Source of the DNA: JBALVT01 sp965262875
Lineage (GTDB): Bacteria > Pseudomonadota > Gammaproteobacteria > Pseudomonadales > Halieaceae
Reading direction: 5' to 3'
Length of the DNA: 64,000 nt
Assembly (NCBI GenBank): GCA_965262875.1
Contig: OZ253569.1
Location: 1,550,001-1,614,000, forward strand
Shown here: positions 32,028 through 39,708 of the stretch, one piece after another
Position numbering within the stretch: position 1 is the stretch's first letter
How the letters are laid out: every line of letters starts with the position of its first letter
Notes under the pieces: model-generated
What the model was told of the DNA's origin: nothing
The model's database searches: none
What the model saw: only the letters and a program-made list of their open reading frames with translations
Made by a program: the position numbers and the translations under genes

Positions 32028-32321
32028 ATGACCCCTGAAACCTTACAATTATTTGGCATGACCATCACCATTTTGGTGGCGATGGCCGTGATGAACCGAA
32101 ACCTGCGCACGGACATGCAGGAAGAATTCAAATCGGTACGCGCGGAAGCGCAAAGTCTGCGCACCGAGATGCAGGAAGAATTCAAATTAATGCGCGGGGA
32201 GATGCAGGAAGCATTCAAATCCATCCGCAGCGACATGGCAGGTCTCAGCGAACGTATGGCTCGTGTGGAGGGCATGATTGACGGCTTGCGCGAGGCGATC
32301 GCTGCCCGGATTGTCGCGTAG
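32028..32321 (+). CDS. Small membrane-anchored coiled-coil protein, paralogue 2
   Basis: A 97-residue protein with an N-terminal membrane helix (LFGMTITILVAMAVM, about residues 8-22) and a long charged helix built on a repeating unit: RTDMQEEFKSVRAEAQSL, RTEMQEEFKLMRGEMQEAF. It ends with RVEGMIDGLREAIAARIVA. GGAG precedes the ATG. It is a paralogue of the 31150 gene, longer because of the extra 11-residue-type repeats. Function unknown; the coiled coil suggests oligomerisation at the membrane. Confidence 0.7.
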   Translation: MTPETLQLFGMTITILVAMAVMNRNLRTDMQEEFKSVRAEAQSLRTEMQEEFKLMRGEMQEAFKSIRSDMAGLSERMARVEGMIDGLREAIAARIVA

Positions 32322-32529
32322 CCGCTGTATGATAATCTCATCCCCCCAACCCCCGTCGCCGCTCCCTGAGGAAGGTGTGGTGCTCTCGGGGTGGTTTTCA
32401 ACACTCCCCTACCCAGTGGGAGGCAAATCATGGGTAAACGGAAGAGGTTCCAAAGTGGGGTACTGGGGACATACTTTTAGGCTGAGGAAAGTACTTGTCG
32501 ATACGTTCGGCAAGGCTCAGGGAGTCCAT

Positions 32530-32840
32530 TAATCTCTTCGGGTTTAATTCCTCGAAGCTCTGCTTCGTTGAAAGATTTATACTGTTGGGATGGCGGATAG
32601 TCAATACTTTCACAAGAGGCACAATGTCACGGTATTGATTTACCCTTTGGTTTGTCCAGCGAAATATCGACGAGTGGTTTTCAGCGAAGCAGTGGATAGC
32701 AGCCTAAAAGAAATTTGCCTTGAGCTTGAAAAGCGGTATGAGTTGATATTTTTGGAGAGTGGAGTTGACAGAGATCACGCGCACTTTTTGGTGCAGTCAG
32801 TTCCTACGTATAAACGAACCTCGTGCTACCGCTACGTCAG
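32530..32840 (+). pseudogene. IS200/IS605 left end with truncated TnpA (Y1 transposase)
   Basis: The element begins near 32530 (TTAATCTCTTCGGGTTTAAT), with a left-end hairpin CGAAGC-TCT-GCTTCG at 32551-32565. The ATG at 32590 opens a TnpA: HKRHNVTVLIYPLVCPAKYR, VVFSEAVDSSLKEICLEL, and SGVDRDHAHFLVQSVPTYK, with the His-x-His metal motif (DHAHF). Homology ends near 32825, where an unrelated hairpin sequence begins, so the catalytic Tyr helix is missing. The same left end occurs inverted at 52312-52435. Confidence 0.82.
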
Positions 32841-32871
32841 ACTGATAAATCAGCCTATACGTAGCGGTAGC
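32825..32871. repeat. Perfect 13-bp hairpin with a nested palindrome in the loop
   Basis: GCTACCGCTACGT (32825-32837) and ACGTAGCGGTAGC (32859-32871) are perfectly complementary. The 21-base loop contains CTGATAAATCAG, itself palindromic. It sits exactly where the TnpA similarity ends, so it may be the junction of another small element. Confidence 0.6.
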
Positions 32872-32990
32872 GCTGGGTTTAACGGGCAGTTACGCACATT
32901 CACACACGCACATAGGCAGTGGGTCTGTCTTTTGCTATCCTTCGGGCCCTACCTGTGCGCTTGTAGATCGCCTGAATCTACACCTGAGTA

Positions 32991-33089
32991 CTGGACCAGG
33001 TCACGTTGCACCGCTTCATCCAAGATCAATATCCGCGTGAATATGATGACGGGCGGCGTTTGATGTCAGAACCTAAACTGCCAATATAG
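32991..33089 (+). other. Possible C-terminal fragment of an unidentified protein
   Basis: One frame reads LDQVTLHRFIQDQYPREYDD then GRRLMSEPKLPI and a TAG at 33087-33089. The amino-acid composition looks coding, but there is no start and I do not recognise the family. Its upstream part would have been lost at the 32825-32985 junction. Confidence 0.3.
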
Positions 33090-33104
33090 AGCGCCGAAGG
33101 CGGC

Positions 33105-33240
33105 ATTCAGAGACCACTGCTAAATCCGCGTAGCTGCGATAAAGCCAGAGCTTTAACCCACTCTAAAATCAGGGGTTCGTTTTAAAGGCGTGAAGAGTCC
33201 GAGCCTGAATGGCGTTACATTCAAACGGGGCCAACGGCAG
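33105..33240. repeat. Non-coding repeat shared (inverted) with 17780-17880
   Basis: The reverse complement of this stretch carries GTTTGAATGTAA, CCATTCAGGCTCGGACT and CTGGCTTTATCGCAGC, which reappear in order at 17785-17870 with small gaps. Both copies lie beside mobile-element boundaries: here upstream of the small HTH-like gene, there next to a Tn3-like end. Confidence 0.65.
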
Positions 33241-33294
33241 TAGCCGTGAGCTTTTTACGTATGAAGTTAGTGTTCTTACAAGCACAAGCACGAT

Positions 33295-33450
33295 GTGGCT
33301 GAATTTGATACGCGCCTGGCATTAGCCAGGCGACAAGATCAAACTGCCGCGATCCGGAAAAAGCGCTATGGCCGCTCACGACTGGATCGGCATCACGACA
33401 CCCTGATTTCACTGCACATAGCGGGCGCTACCCCTGCCGAGCTGCGCCGC
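33295..33450 (+). pseudogene. Small HTH-like gene, 5' part (interrupted by IS21)
   Basis: GTG at 33295 opens a frame reading AEFDTRLALARRQDQTAAIR, YGRSRLDRHHDTLISLHIAG, then ATPAELRR at the IS21 junction. After removal of the IS and one copy of the 5-bp duplication it joins exactly in frame to WLRQEKRIKVAHSTVARWMA at 36747-36818, giving a 75-residue protein. The second half (ELRRWLRQEKRIKVAHSTV) has the shape of a helix-turn-helix, as in small plasmid/mobilisation-linked proteins. Function unknown. Confidence 0.72.
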
Positions 33451-33739
33451 TGTAGACGCCACTCCAAAACCGCAGCTATTTGCCGAATTTTGAAATAGAC
33501 GGATCTCGGCGTATTAGAATCGGCGCGGTAGAACTGCGGCCCAGTCACACTCAAGAGCGACCAATAAGCAGGCACGATTCAAGCGTAGGGACTATAAGAA
33601 TAAGTGTCGCTGAGAACGGTATGACGCCACCACAGATTTGACGGTCAACGCTGGCGCCATACCCAAAAAAAACCGTGCAGGTGCACGACCCGTTAAGTGT
33701 TGCACATAATGGGAATAAATCCAGCCCTCATCGACCTTT

Positions 33740-34165
33740 GTGTCGATGCCATCATCCAGCCGTCTCTACCACTGTTGTCGCTGCTACGCCCAGGTCATCG
33801 TCTGTACCCACTGTGATCGCGGCCAGCGGTATTGCACCGATGGTTGCAGCCAGGAAGCCAGAAAGGAATCCATTAAACGAGCCAGAGCGAAGTACCAGGC
33901 CACTCGCCCGGGTCGCATGAATAATGCCGCTCGCCAACAGCGTTATCGAGAACGGCAACAACAAAAAGTAACGCATCACCGTTCTCTGGCAATAATACTC
34001 CGTGATCTACTGCAAACCGTGCCTGATGAGATCAAAAGGGCCGATATGCCGGGTAAAACTGACGCCACCGTGCGCTGCCATCACTGTGGCGCGGTCTGCG
34101 GTCCCTTTTTGCGCAGTGATTTTCTGCAGAGCAGTCAGTTCAGGCGCAGATTCCGGCGACATTAG
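33740..34165 (+). CDS. Cys-rich zinc-ribbon-like passenger protein of the IS21 element
   Basis: A 141-residue basic protein with two Cys clusters: YHCCRCYAQVIVCTHC with RYCTDGC near residues 10-36, and RCHHCGAVCGPF near residue 112; the middle is Arg/Gln-rich (NNAARQQRYRERQQQKV). It looks like a DNA-binding zinc protein. The same gene is present in the second IS21 copy (55508-55933), so it belongs to the element. It precedes istA by 39 bp. Role unknown; a regulator or target-selection accessory is plausible. An alternative in-frame start is the ATG three codons in. Confidence 0.68.
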   Translation: MSMPSSSRLYHCCRCYAQVIVCTHCDRGQRYCTDGCSQEARKESIKRARAKYQATRPGRMNNAARQQRYRERQQQKVTHHRSLAIILRDLLQTVPDEIKRADMPGKTDATVRCHHCGAVCGPFLRSDFLQSSQFRRRFRRH

Positions 34166-34204
34166 TGCAGCGGCTGGACAGGAGTCATCAATCGGAGGGC
34201 AGTC

Positions 34205-35704
34205 ATGGCCATCGGCAAAGAAACTGAAGCAAAAATACTGCGCTACCATTTTGTTGAGAAGTGGCGAACGGGCACCATTGCGACCCAGCTTGGCATTCAC
34301 CACTCAGTGGTTGATCGGGTACTGGCACAGGCTGGCCTGCCCAAGGTGGAGCGCACTCGCCGTGCATCGATCATCGACCCCTATCTGCCCTTTGTCATCG
34401 ACACCCTGCGGGAGTTTCCCACACTCACGGCGGCCCGCTTGTATGAAATGGCCCGCCTGCGGGGATACCCCGGTGGCCCCAGCCAGTTTCGCCAGCGTAT
34501 CAGTGAACTGCGGCCGCGCAAGCTGCCCGAGGCGTATTTACGCCTAAAAACCCTGCCCAGTGAGCAAGCCCAGGTTGACTGGGGTTCGTTCGGGCATATT
34601 CAGATCGGCAAGGCCCGGCGGCCGTTAATGGCGTTTGTGATGGTGCTGAGCTGGTCGCGACAGATCTTCTTGCGCTTTTATCTCAACCAGCAAATGGAGC
34701 ACTTTTTACGCGGCCATGTAGCGGCATTCGAGGCCTGGCAAGGATTGCCAAAGGTGCTGCTGTACGACAACCTTAAATCGGCCGTATTGGAGCGCCACGG
34801 TGACGCCATCCGCTTCCACCCCACCTTGCTGGCCTTGTCAGCCCACTATCGCTTCGAACCACGCCCGGTGGCGGTGGCCCGGGGCAATGAAAAGGGCCGG
34901 GTAGAAAGAGCGATTCGCTATATTCGCGATAATTTCTTTGCCGCTCGTCACTGGCAAACACTGGCCGAACTCAATGCGCAAGCTGAGCACTGGTGCCAGG
35001 GTGTGAGTGCTGATCGGGCTTGCCCTGAAGAGCGTACGTTGACGGTCAGGGAAGCCTTCTTACAGGAGCAGGTGAGTTTGCCGGATAATCCCTTTGATAC
35101 CCATGAGAGACAGCCCGTGCGGGCCGCCAAAACCCCTTATGTTCGCTTCGATCTCAATGATTACTCCATTCCCCATCAATACGTGCACAAGCCATTGAGC
35201 GTGAGCGCTGACCTGGAGCGGCTCCAGATAGTGGAGGGCGATCAATGCATTGCTGAGCATCAGCGCAGCTTTGGCAAAGGGGAGCAAATCGAACAGGAGG
35301 CGCATATCAATGCCCTATGGCTGGAGAAAACCCACGCCAAACTACACCGGGGTCAGGATCGCCTGAGCCATGCTTCGGCGCACGCCCAGACGCTGCTGCA
35401 GCAATCGGCACAGCGTGGACATGTCATTAAAACCACGGTCCGGTTACTCAATCAACTGCTTGATGATTATGGGCGGGACGAGCTGCATGTAGCTCTGGGT
35501 GAAGCACTTGATCGGCAATCACCCTACCCGGAGGCGGTGCAGCACGTTCTTGAGCGCCGCCGTGATGAACAGCACCTGCCGCCACCGCTTGCTGTCGCCG
35601 TGCCGGCGAAGGTCAAACACTACAGCGTCAAGCTGGCTCGGCTTGCCGATTACGACAAGCTCAATGGCACCCGAAGCGAGACAGGAGATGATACCGATGA
35701 TTGA
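34205..35704 (+). CDS. istA: IS21 transposase IstA (copy 1)
   Basis: A 499-residue DDE transposase with an N-terminal HTH (WRTGTIATQLGIHHSVVDRV), catalytic Asp in EQAQVDWGSFGHIQIG, second Asp in VLLYDNLKSAVLERHG and Glu in GNEKGRVERAIRYIRDNFF, plus the Mu_C-type beta-barrel (VRFDLNDYSIPHQYVHKPL). It lacks the four residues CLLH present in the second copy near residue 295 (12-bp difference), outside the catalytic core. It overlaps istB by 8 bp, the usual IS21 arrangement. Together they insert the element; IstB selects the target. Confidence 0.95.
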   Translation: MAIGKETEAKILRYHFVEKWRTGTIATQLGIHHSVVDRVLAQAGLPKVERTRRASIIDPYLPFVIDTLREFPTLTAARLYEMARLRGYPGGPSQFRQRISELRPRKLPEAYLRLKTLPSEQAQVDWGSFGHIQIGKARRPLMAFVMVLSWSRQIFLRFYLNQQMEHFLRGHVAAFEAWQGLPKVLLYDNLKSAVLERHGDAIRFHPTLLALSAHYRFEPRPVAVARGNEKGRVERAIRYIRDNFFAARHWQTLAELNAQAEHWCQGVSADRACPEERTLTVREAFLQEQVSLPDNPFDTHERQPVRAAKTPYVRFDLNDYSIPHQYVHKPLSVSADLERLQIVEGDQCIAEHQRSFGKGEQIEQEAHINALWLEKTHAKLHRGQDRLSHASAHAQTLLQQSAQRGHVIKTTVRLLNQLLDDYGRDELHVALGEALDRQSPYPEAVQHVLERRRDEQHLPPPLAVAVPAKVKHYSVKLARLADYDKLNGTRSETGDDTDD

Positions 35705-36458
35705 TATCGAGCAACTCAAACAGCAGGCACTTGAACTGAAGCTCCACGGCGTGCTGGCGCACTGGGGCGAGATCACCGACGAGCAATACCCCTGGCTGGC
35801 ACAGCTCATCGCCTGGGAGCTTGCCGAGCGCAAACAGCGCTCACTCGAACGGCGCCTGAGCAGCGCCAGGCTGGGCCGGTTCAAACCGATGAGTGAGTTT
35901 GACTGGCAGTGGCCAAGCGCTATCGACCCACAAGCGATTCATGCCCTGATGCAACTGGGTTTTATGGACACGGCCAGCAATATTATCCTGCTGGGCAGCA
36001 ACGGCGTGGGCAAATCGATGATCGCCCAGAACCTGGGGTATAACGCTGTCATGCACGGCTATACGGCGCTGTTTACCACCGCAGCGGCGATGCTCAACGA
36101 CCTGGCAGGTCAGGATGGCGCCAATGCCCTGCAGCGTCGATTGAAACACTACGCCAGGCCCGCCTTGCTGGTAATTGATGAAGTGGGCTACCTCTCCTAC
36201 AGCAATCGTCATGCTGACTTGCTGTTTGAAATCATCAACCGGCGCTATGAGAAATGTTCAACTTTGGTGACAACGAACCGTCCGTTTGGCGAGTGGAATG
36301 ACGTGTTCCCCAATGCCGCGTGTGTGGTCTCCCTGATTGACCGTTTAGTCCATCACAGCGAGGTCATCGCCATTGAGGGTGAGTCGTACCGCATGAAGGA
36401 AGCGCAGGAGTGTGCGTCGAAGCGGCGCGAGACCAAAAAGCGAGGAAAGGCTAAATGA
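35697..36458 (+). CDS. istB: IS21 helper ATPase IstB (copy 1)
   Basis: A 253-residue AAA+ ATPase of the DnaC/IstB family. Walker A is LLGSNGVGKSM near residue 100, Walker B is LLVIDEVGYLSY near residue 165, and sensor I lies in LVTTNRPFGEW near residue 205. The ATG at 35697 follows GGAG by 10 bp and overlaps the istA stop; an in-frame ATG three codons earlier is possible. IstB oligomers bend target DNA and recruit IstA. Confidence 0.94.
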   Translation: MIDIEQLKQQALELKLHGVLAHWGEITDEQYPWLAQLIAWELAERKQRSLERRLSSARLGRFKPMSEFDWQWPSAIDPQAIHALMQLGFMDTASNIILLGSNGVGKSMIAQNLGYNAVMHGYTALFTTAAAMLNDLAGQDGANALQRRLKHYARPALLVIDEVGYLSYSNRHADLLFEIINRRYEKCSTLVTTNRPFGEWNDVFPNAACVVSLIDRLVHHSEVIAIEGESYRMKEAQECASKRRETKKRGKAK

Positions 36459-36646
36459 AAACCTTAAAAATCACAACCTACTGGACGGCTGAACAAGCCG
36501 ATTGTATTTATCAGCTGCTCGGCGACCTGAGATCGGTACTGTGGGATCACTATGGTGATGAGATTGCGCAACTGTACGAGGAGATCCGGATTGAGCAACA
36601 AGAGTACACAGACAGTGTCGAGGTAAATCATGAGCTGCCGTTCTAG
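36455..36646 (+). CDS. Small acidic passenger protein of the IS21 element (copy 1)
   Basis: A 63-residue acidic protein (TYWTAEQADCIYQLLGDLRS, YGDEIAQLYEEIRIEQQEY) whose ATG overlaps the istB stop (ATGA). The same gene is found at 53015-53206 in the second copy with identical sequence, so it is a maintained part of the element. No family recognised. Confidence 0.68.
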   Translation: MKTLKITTYWTAEQADCIYQLLGDLRSVLWDHYGDEIAQLYEEIRIEQQEYTDSVEVNHELPF

Positions 36647-36746
36647 CCTGTGATCGATTGGAGTTAAGCCGGATCACTGTCGCCTCTTTGTCGTTCTTTT
36701 ATTCTGCGGCAAATAACTGCGGGTTTACTGTGGCGCTAACAGCCGC

Positions 36747-36818
36747 TGGCTGCGACAAGAGAAGCGCATCAAGGTTGCTCACTCGACCGTTGCGCGCTGG
36801 ATGGCAAAGCATGGCTAA
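36747..36818 (+). pseudogene. Small HTH-like gene, 3' part
   Basis: Continuation of the gene starting at 33295: WLRQEKRIKVAHSTVARWMA then KHG and TAA at 36816-36818. It is in frame with the 5' part once the IS21 copy and one GCCGC are removed. Confidence 0.7.
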
Positions 36819-36863
36819 ATTCGCCAAACCCGCCACGCAAGCGGGCAACGTCATCCGGGCGAT

Positions 36864-37183
36864 TCAAGGCACTGTTTTGAGGTCTGTCGGTACCGCACGA
36901 AACAAAGCCAGTGTTTCCCACCCGAAGGAGGAGGCACCACCCGCTATCAATGCGCGATAGGCAGCATCAAGTGCCTCCTGCGCCCGCTCTAAGTCAACCA
37001 GCACTCTCGCCCAACGCGCATACAACCACCAATCACCCGAGGCCTTCGCCTCGACGCGACCCAGATGTCGCCACGCCTCAGCTTGCCTGAGGCGGACCCA
37101 TTTCTGATTCTTAGCATCAATGCAAGGCTGCCCTCTTGCCATATCACAGGCTTGCGATAACTCTTCCCAACACTGGGCAGTCT
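36864..37183 (-). pseudogene. TPR-like protein, C-terminal fragment cut by a Tn3-family end
   Basis: The minus frame is open from the Tn3 inverted repeat at 37183: QTAQCWEELSQACDMARGQP, AEAWRHLGRVEAKASGDWWL and ARVLVDLERAQEALDAAYRA, with an Ala/Leu helical-repeat pattern. It ends at 36864, 45 bp from the convergent HTH-like gene. The N-terminal part is lost. Possibly transposon cargo; family not recognised beyond the repeat-like pattern. Confidence 0.5.
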
Positions 37184-37221
37184 GGCGTCATCGCAAGGTT
37201 ACTTCGCTGAGATACGTTAAG
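37184..37221 (+). repeat. 38-bp Tn3-family terminal inverted repeat (element A)
   Basis: GGCGTCATCGCAAGGTT followed by CGCTGAGATACGTTAAG, exactly 38 bp, matches the repeat at 49172-49209 in 30 of 38 or more positions and ends TAAG like other Tn3-family termini. A Tn3-type tnpA reads away from it 233 bp downstream, so this is the outer left end. Confidence 0.75.
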
Positions 37222-37453
37222 GGCTCAATTGCTGTTTCTAGTATTGACCCTGTAAGCCTGTAAATCACCCGCACGCAGCCCGTTTTCGATCTTGCGACGC
37301 CATCAAGGCGTAGATACATTTTCGACCGGCCAAAAAACACGCGTTTTGCTTGAAGGCGGATTTTCGTTGGACTCGCCACCCAAACCTGTCTCTATATCCT
37401 CCTTCACATAATAGAGTGTCCCGGAATTTTTCACTGAATTACGGAGACAGACC
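37222..37453 (+). promoter_or_regulatory. Leader/promoter region of Tn3-family tnpA (element A)
   Basis: About 230 bp between the terminal repeat and tnpA. Near 37404 it contains ATAATAGAGTGTCCCG, nearly identical to TATAGAGTGTCCC upstream of the tnpA at 50573, so this is the conserved tnpA promoter. The resolvase gene present at the equivalent place in element B is absent here. Confidence 0.5.
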
Positions 37454-38092
37454 ATGCCTGCACGACGCTTTCTTTCATCATCTACTCGCGAGACCCTGTT
37501 TGGAATTCCATCTGACACTGCCGCTCTGGAGCGATTCTATGTCCTGGCTGAGGAGGACCTCGCCCTTGTCCGCTCGCGCCGGAAGCCGGAGAACCGACTT
37601 GGTCTAGCCATTCATCTGTCGCTTCTACGCTACCCTGGCCAAGGCTGGCGAGAAGGGGATCAACTGCCCGAGGCCGTTGTTCACTGGCTATCCGAGCAAG
37701 TGAATGTTTCGCCATTGGCGCTCACGGCATACGCGACCCGGGAGCCCACGAGAGCATCCCATCGGTCTTTAGCGATTCAACATCCTGGCCTTCGACCCTT
37801 TGTGCGGGAGGACTTTCAAAGCGTTTCAGATTTGGCCGCACAGGCCGCATTCGACACAGATGATGCGCGCGTCATTATGAGCAAACTTCTCGAACAAATG
37901 CGCCGGGTGCGACTTGTACTACCCGCAATCGACACGCTCGAGCGCGTTGGTCTTACCGGTCGAGCCCGTGCACGCCGGCTTGCGGCACAATCATTGAACG
38001 ATGCGTTGAGTGACGCGCAGAAGCAAGAGCTAAATGGTTTGATCAAGAATGATGACTCCATTGGCCAGTCCCGTCTCACCTGGCTGCGAGGT
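37454..38092 (+). pseudogene. Tn3-family transposase TnpA (DUF4158 N-terminus), truncated (element A)
   Basis: About 213 codons of a Tn3-family TnpA, collinear with the N-terminus of the gene at 50573: RRFLSSSTRETLFGIPSDTA, FYVLAEEDLALVRSRRKPEN, RLGLAIHLSLLRYPGQGWRE. Similarity stops at SRLTWLRG, where the terminal repeat of a second Tn3-like transposon begins (38093). The rest of the gene is not found on the other side (42980 onward), so the insertion came with a deletion or one flank was later lost. Confidence 0.88.
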
Positions 38093-38249
38093 CGGGTTTT
38101 GTGACCATCCCCTCGTAAATTCCTAACTGCCTCCACAGGCCACGTGGTTACTGGGCTGCAGAGCTGGTTAAATATTAACCACTTGTGTTTACACCCCGAT
38201 TTGGCCGATTTCGACGCATAATGGATCACTTTTCACCAAGTGATCCATT

Positions 38250-39708
38250 ATGCCAAAGCAAACCGATAAAAGACGATACATGCTCTCTCAAACCGAAGTC
38301 AGTGAGCTGTACTGTCTTCCGCGACTCAACAATATCCAGCGTGAGCAAACCTTCAGTCTGGCCGATGAGGAACTCAAGGCTGTGAACCAACAGTCATCGC
38401 TGAGCTCGAAGGTCTACTTCATATTGCTGCTCGGTTACTTCAGGGAAAAGCCACTCATCGCACCGTTTCGTTTCCGAGATGTCAAAGATGATTTGAAGTC
38501 TGTGGTCAATCGTTTCTATCCCGGGCAAAAACTACCGCGAAAAAACCCATCCCAATCTCAGGTTTACTATCTACGTAAAAAGTTACTGGGGATGCTGCAC
38601 TATAGGAATCTTGACGTTGACATAAAACCCAGCTTGGATGCCTATCTCGCTGACGTCGCCACTATCTGCGCCGAGCCTCGCTATTTGTTTGATGAGTGCC
38701 TGCCCTTCTTTGCGCGCGAGCGAATTGCACTCCCACGTTATACGGTAATACAGGATTTGGTTAGCCGTGTCCTTACCGCGGAGTCTCAGCGAATCGAAAC
38801 TATTCTGGCAGGCTGTCTGCGGAAAAAGACGAAACGGCGGTTAGTCGACCTGCTGTCCAGCAGTGAGTCAATCACCAGGTTGGGGAAACTCAAAAGACCT
38901 GCGAAGGATTTTTCGTTCAGTGAGATAAATAGGGAGATCGAAAGCCATCGGGCATTAGTGGACATCTATCCCCAAGCAAAGGTGGCGATTAAGAAACTGG
39001 ATTTATCGCCGAGAAATTTGGAATACTATTCTGCCCTGGTGCATTATTACAGTGTCACCAAACTTAGGCGTTTCTCCCAAGAAAAAGCGTGCCTCTATTT
39101 GCTATGCTACATATATTTCCGCTACCAACAAATCAACGATAATCTCATTGCAGCATTCGGTTACTGGACAAGAAAACATACCGAAGCCGCCCGAAATCAT
39201 GGAAAGAACTGTGCCATGGCCGATGCCGATTTGCTCATGGAGAATCTGAAATCTGCTTTACCCTTGCTACAGATGTACGTAGACAATAGCATTCCAGATA
39301 AAACTCCGTTTGGAGCGATTAGGCGAAAGGGGTTCAAGAGTATCTCAAAACCCATCGTCAGTAATTTGTGCGAACACATCGAGCACTCCGGCCTGGACAA
39401 GACAGAATATCAGTGGACCTATTGTGATAAAAATATTTCAAAAACACGAAATAATTTGCGCGACGCGTTCCTCTGCTTAGACCTGGATTTTAGCGATACT
39501 GATAACGCCTTTACCAAGCAGGTCGAGTTGGCGGACAGTGAACTGGCATCATTTCGGGAAATACAGTCGGTAGATAAAAGGACAATCCCCCCAAAGCTGA
39601 AACCCTACTTAATAAAGGACGATGTTGCCGACAAAAAACGTTACGAATGGCACCTCTATCAACGGGTAAACAGTTCAATTGGCAAAGGTGATGTCTATGT
39701 CACAGAAA
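38250..39708 (+). pseudogene. tnpA: Tn3-family transposase TnpA, 5' half (element C)
   Basis: Opens MPKQTDKRRYMLSQTEVSEL with the DUF4158-type N-terminus (FRFRDVKDDLKSVVNRFYPG). The frame is cut at GDVYVTE by an IS4-family element. Excision of the IS and one copy of its 9-bp duplication restores codons across the junction (VTE then SETHKRLEDDLISEKDW), giving a protein of about 1006 residues, the usual Tn3 TnpA size. A strong palindrome TGGATCACTT/AAGTGATCCA at about 38222-38247 precedes the start and may be regulatory. Confidence 0.9.

Larger units (their letters stand above)
33451..36741 (+). mobile_element. IS21-family element, copy 1, with two passenger genes
   Basis: A 3291-bp element from TGTAGACGCCACTCC (33451) to the inverted GGCGCTAACA (36741). 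The ends share CGCCAC and CCGCAG-TATTTGCCG. The flanking GCCGC (33446-33450 and 36742-36746) is a 5-bp target duplication, and removing the element restores a reading frame. It carries a Cys-rich gene, istA, istB and a small gene overlapping istB. Confidence 0.94.

Noticed and set aside
30000..33500. CRISPR array near the Cas3 fragment
   Set aside because: No regularly spaced direct repeats of 25-40 bp were found here or elsewhere in the window.
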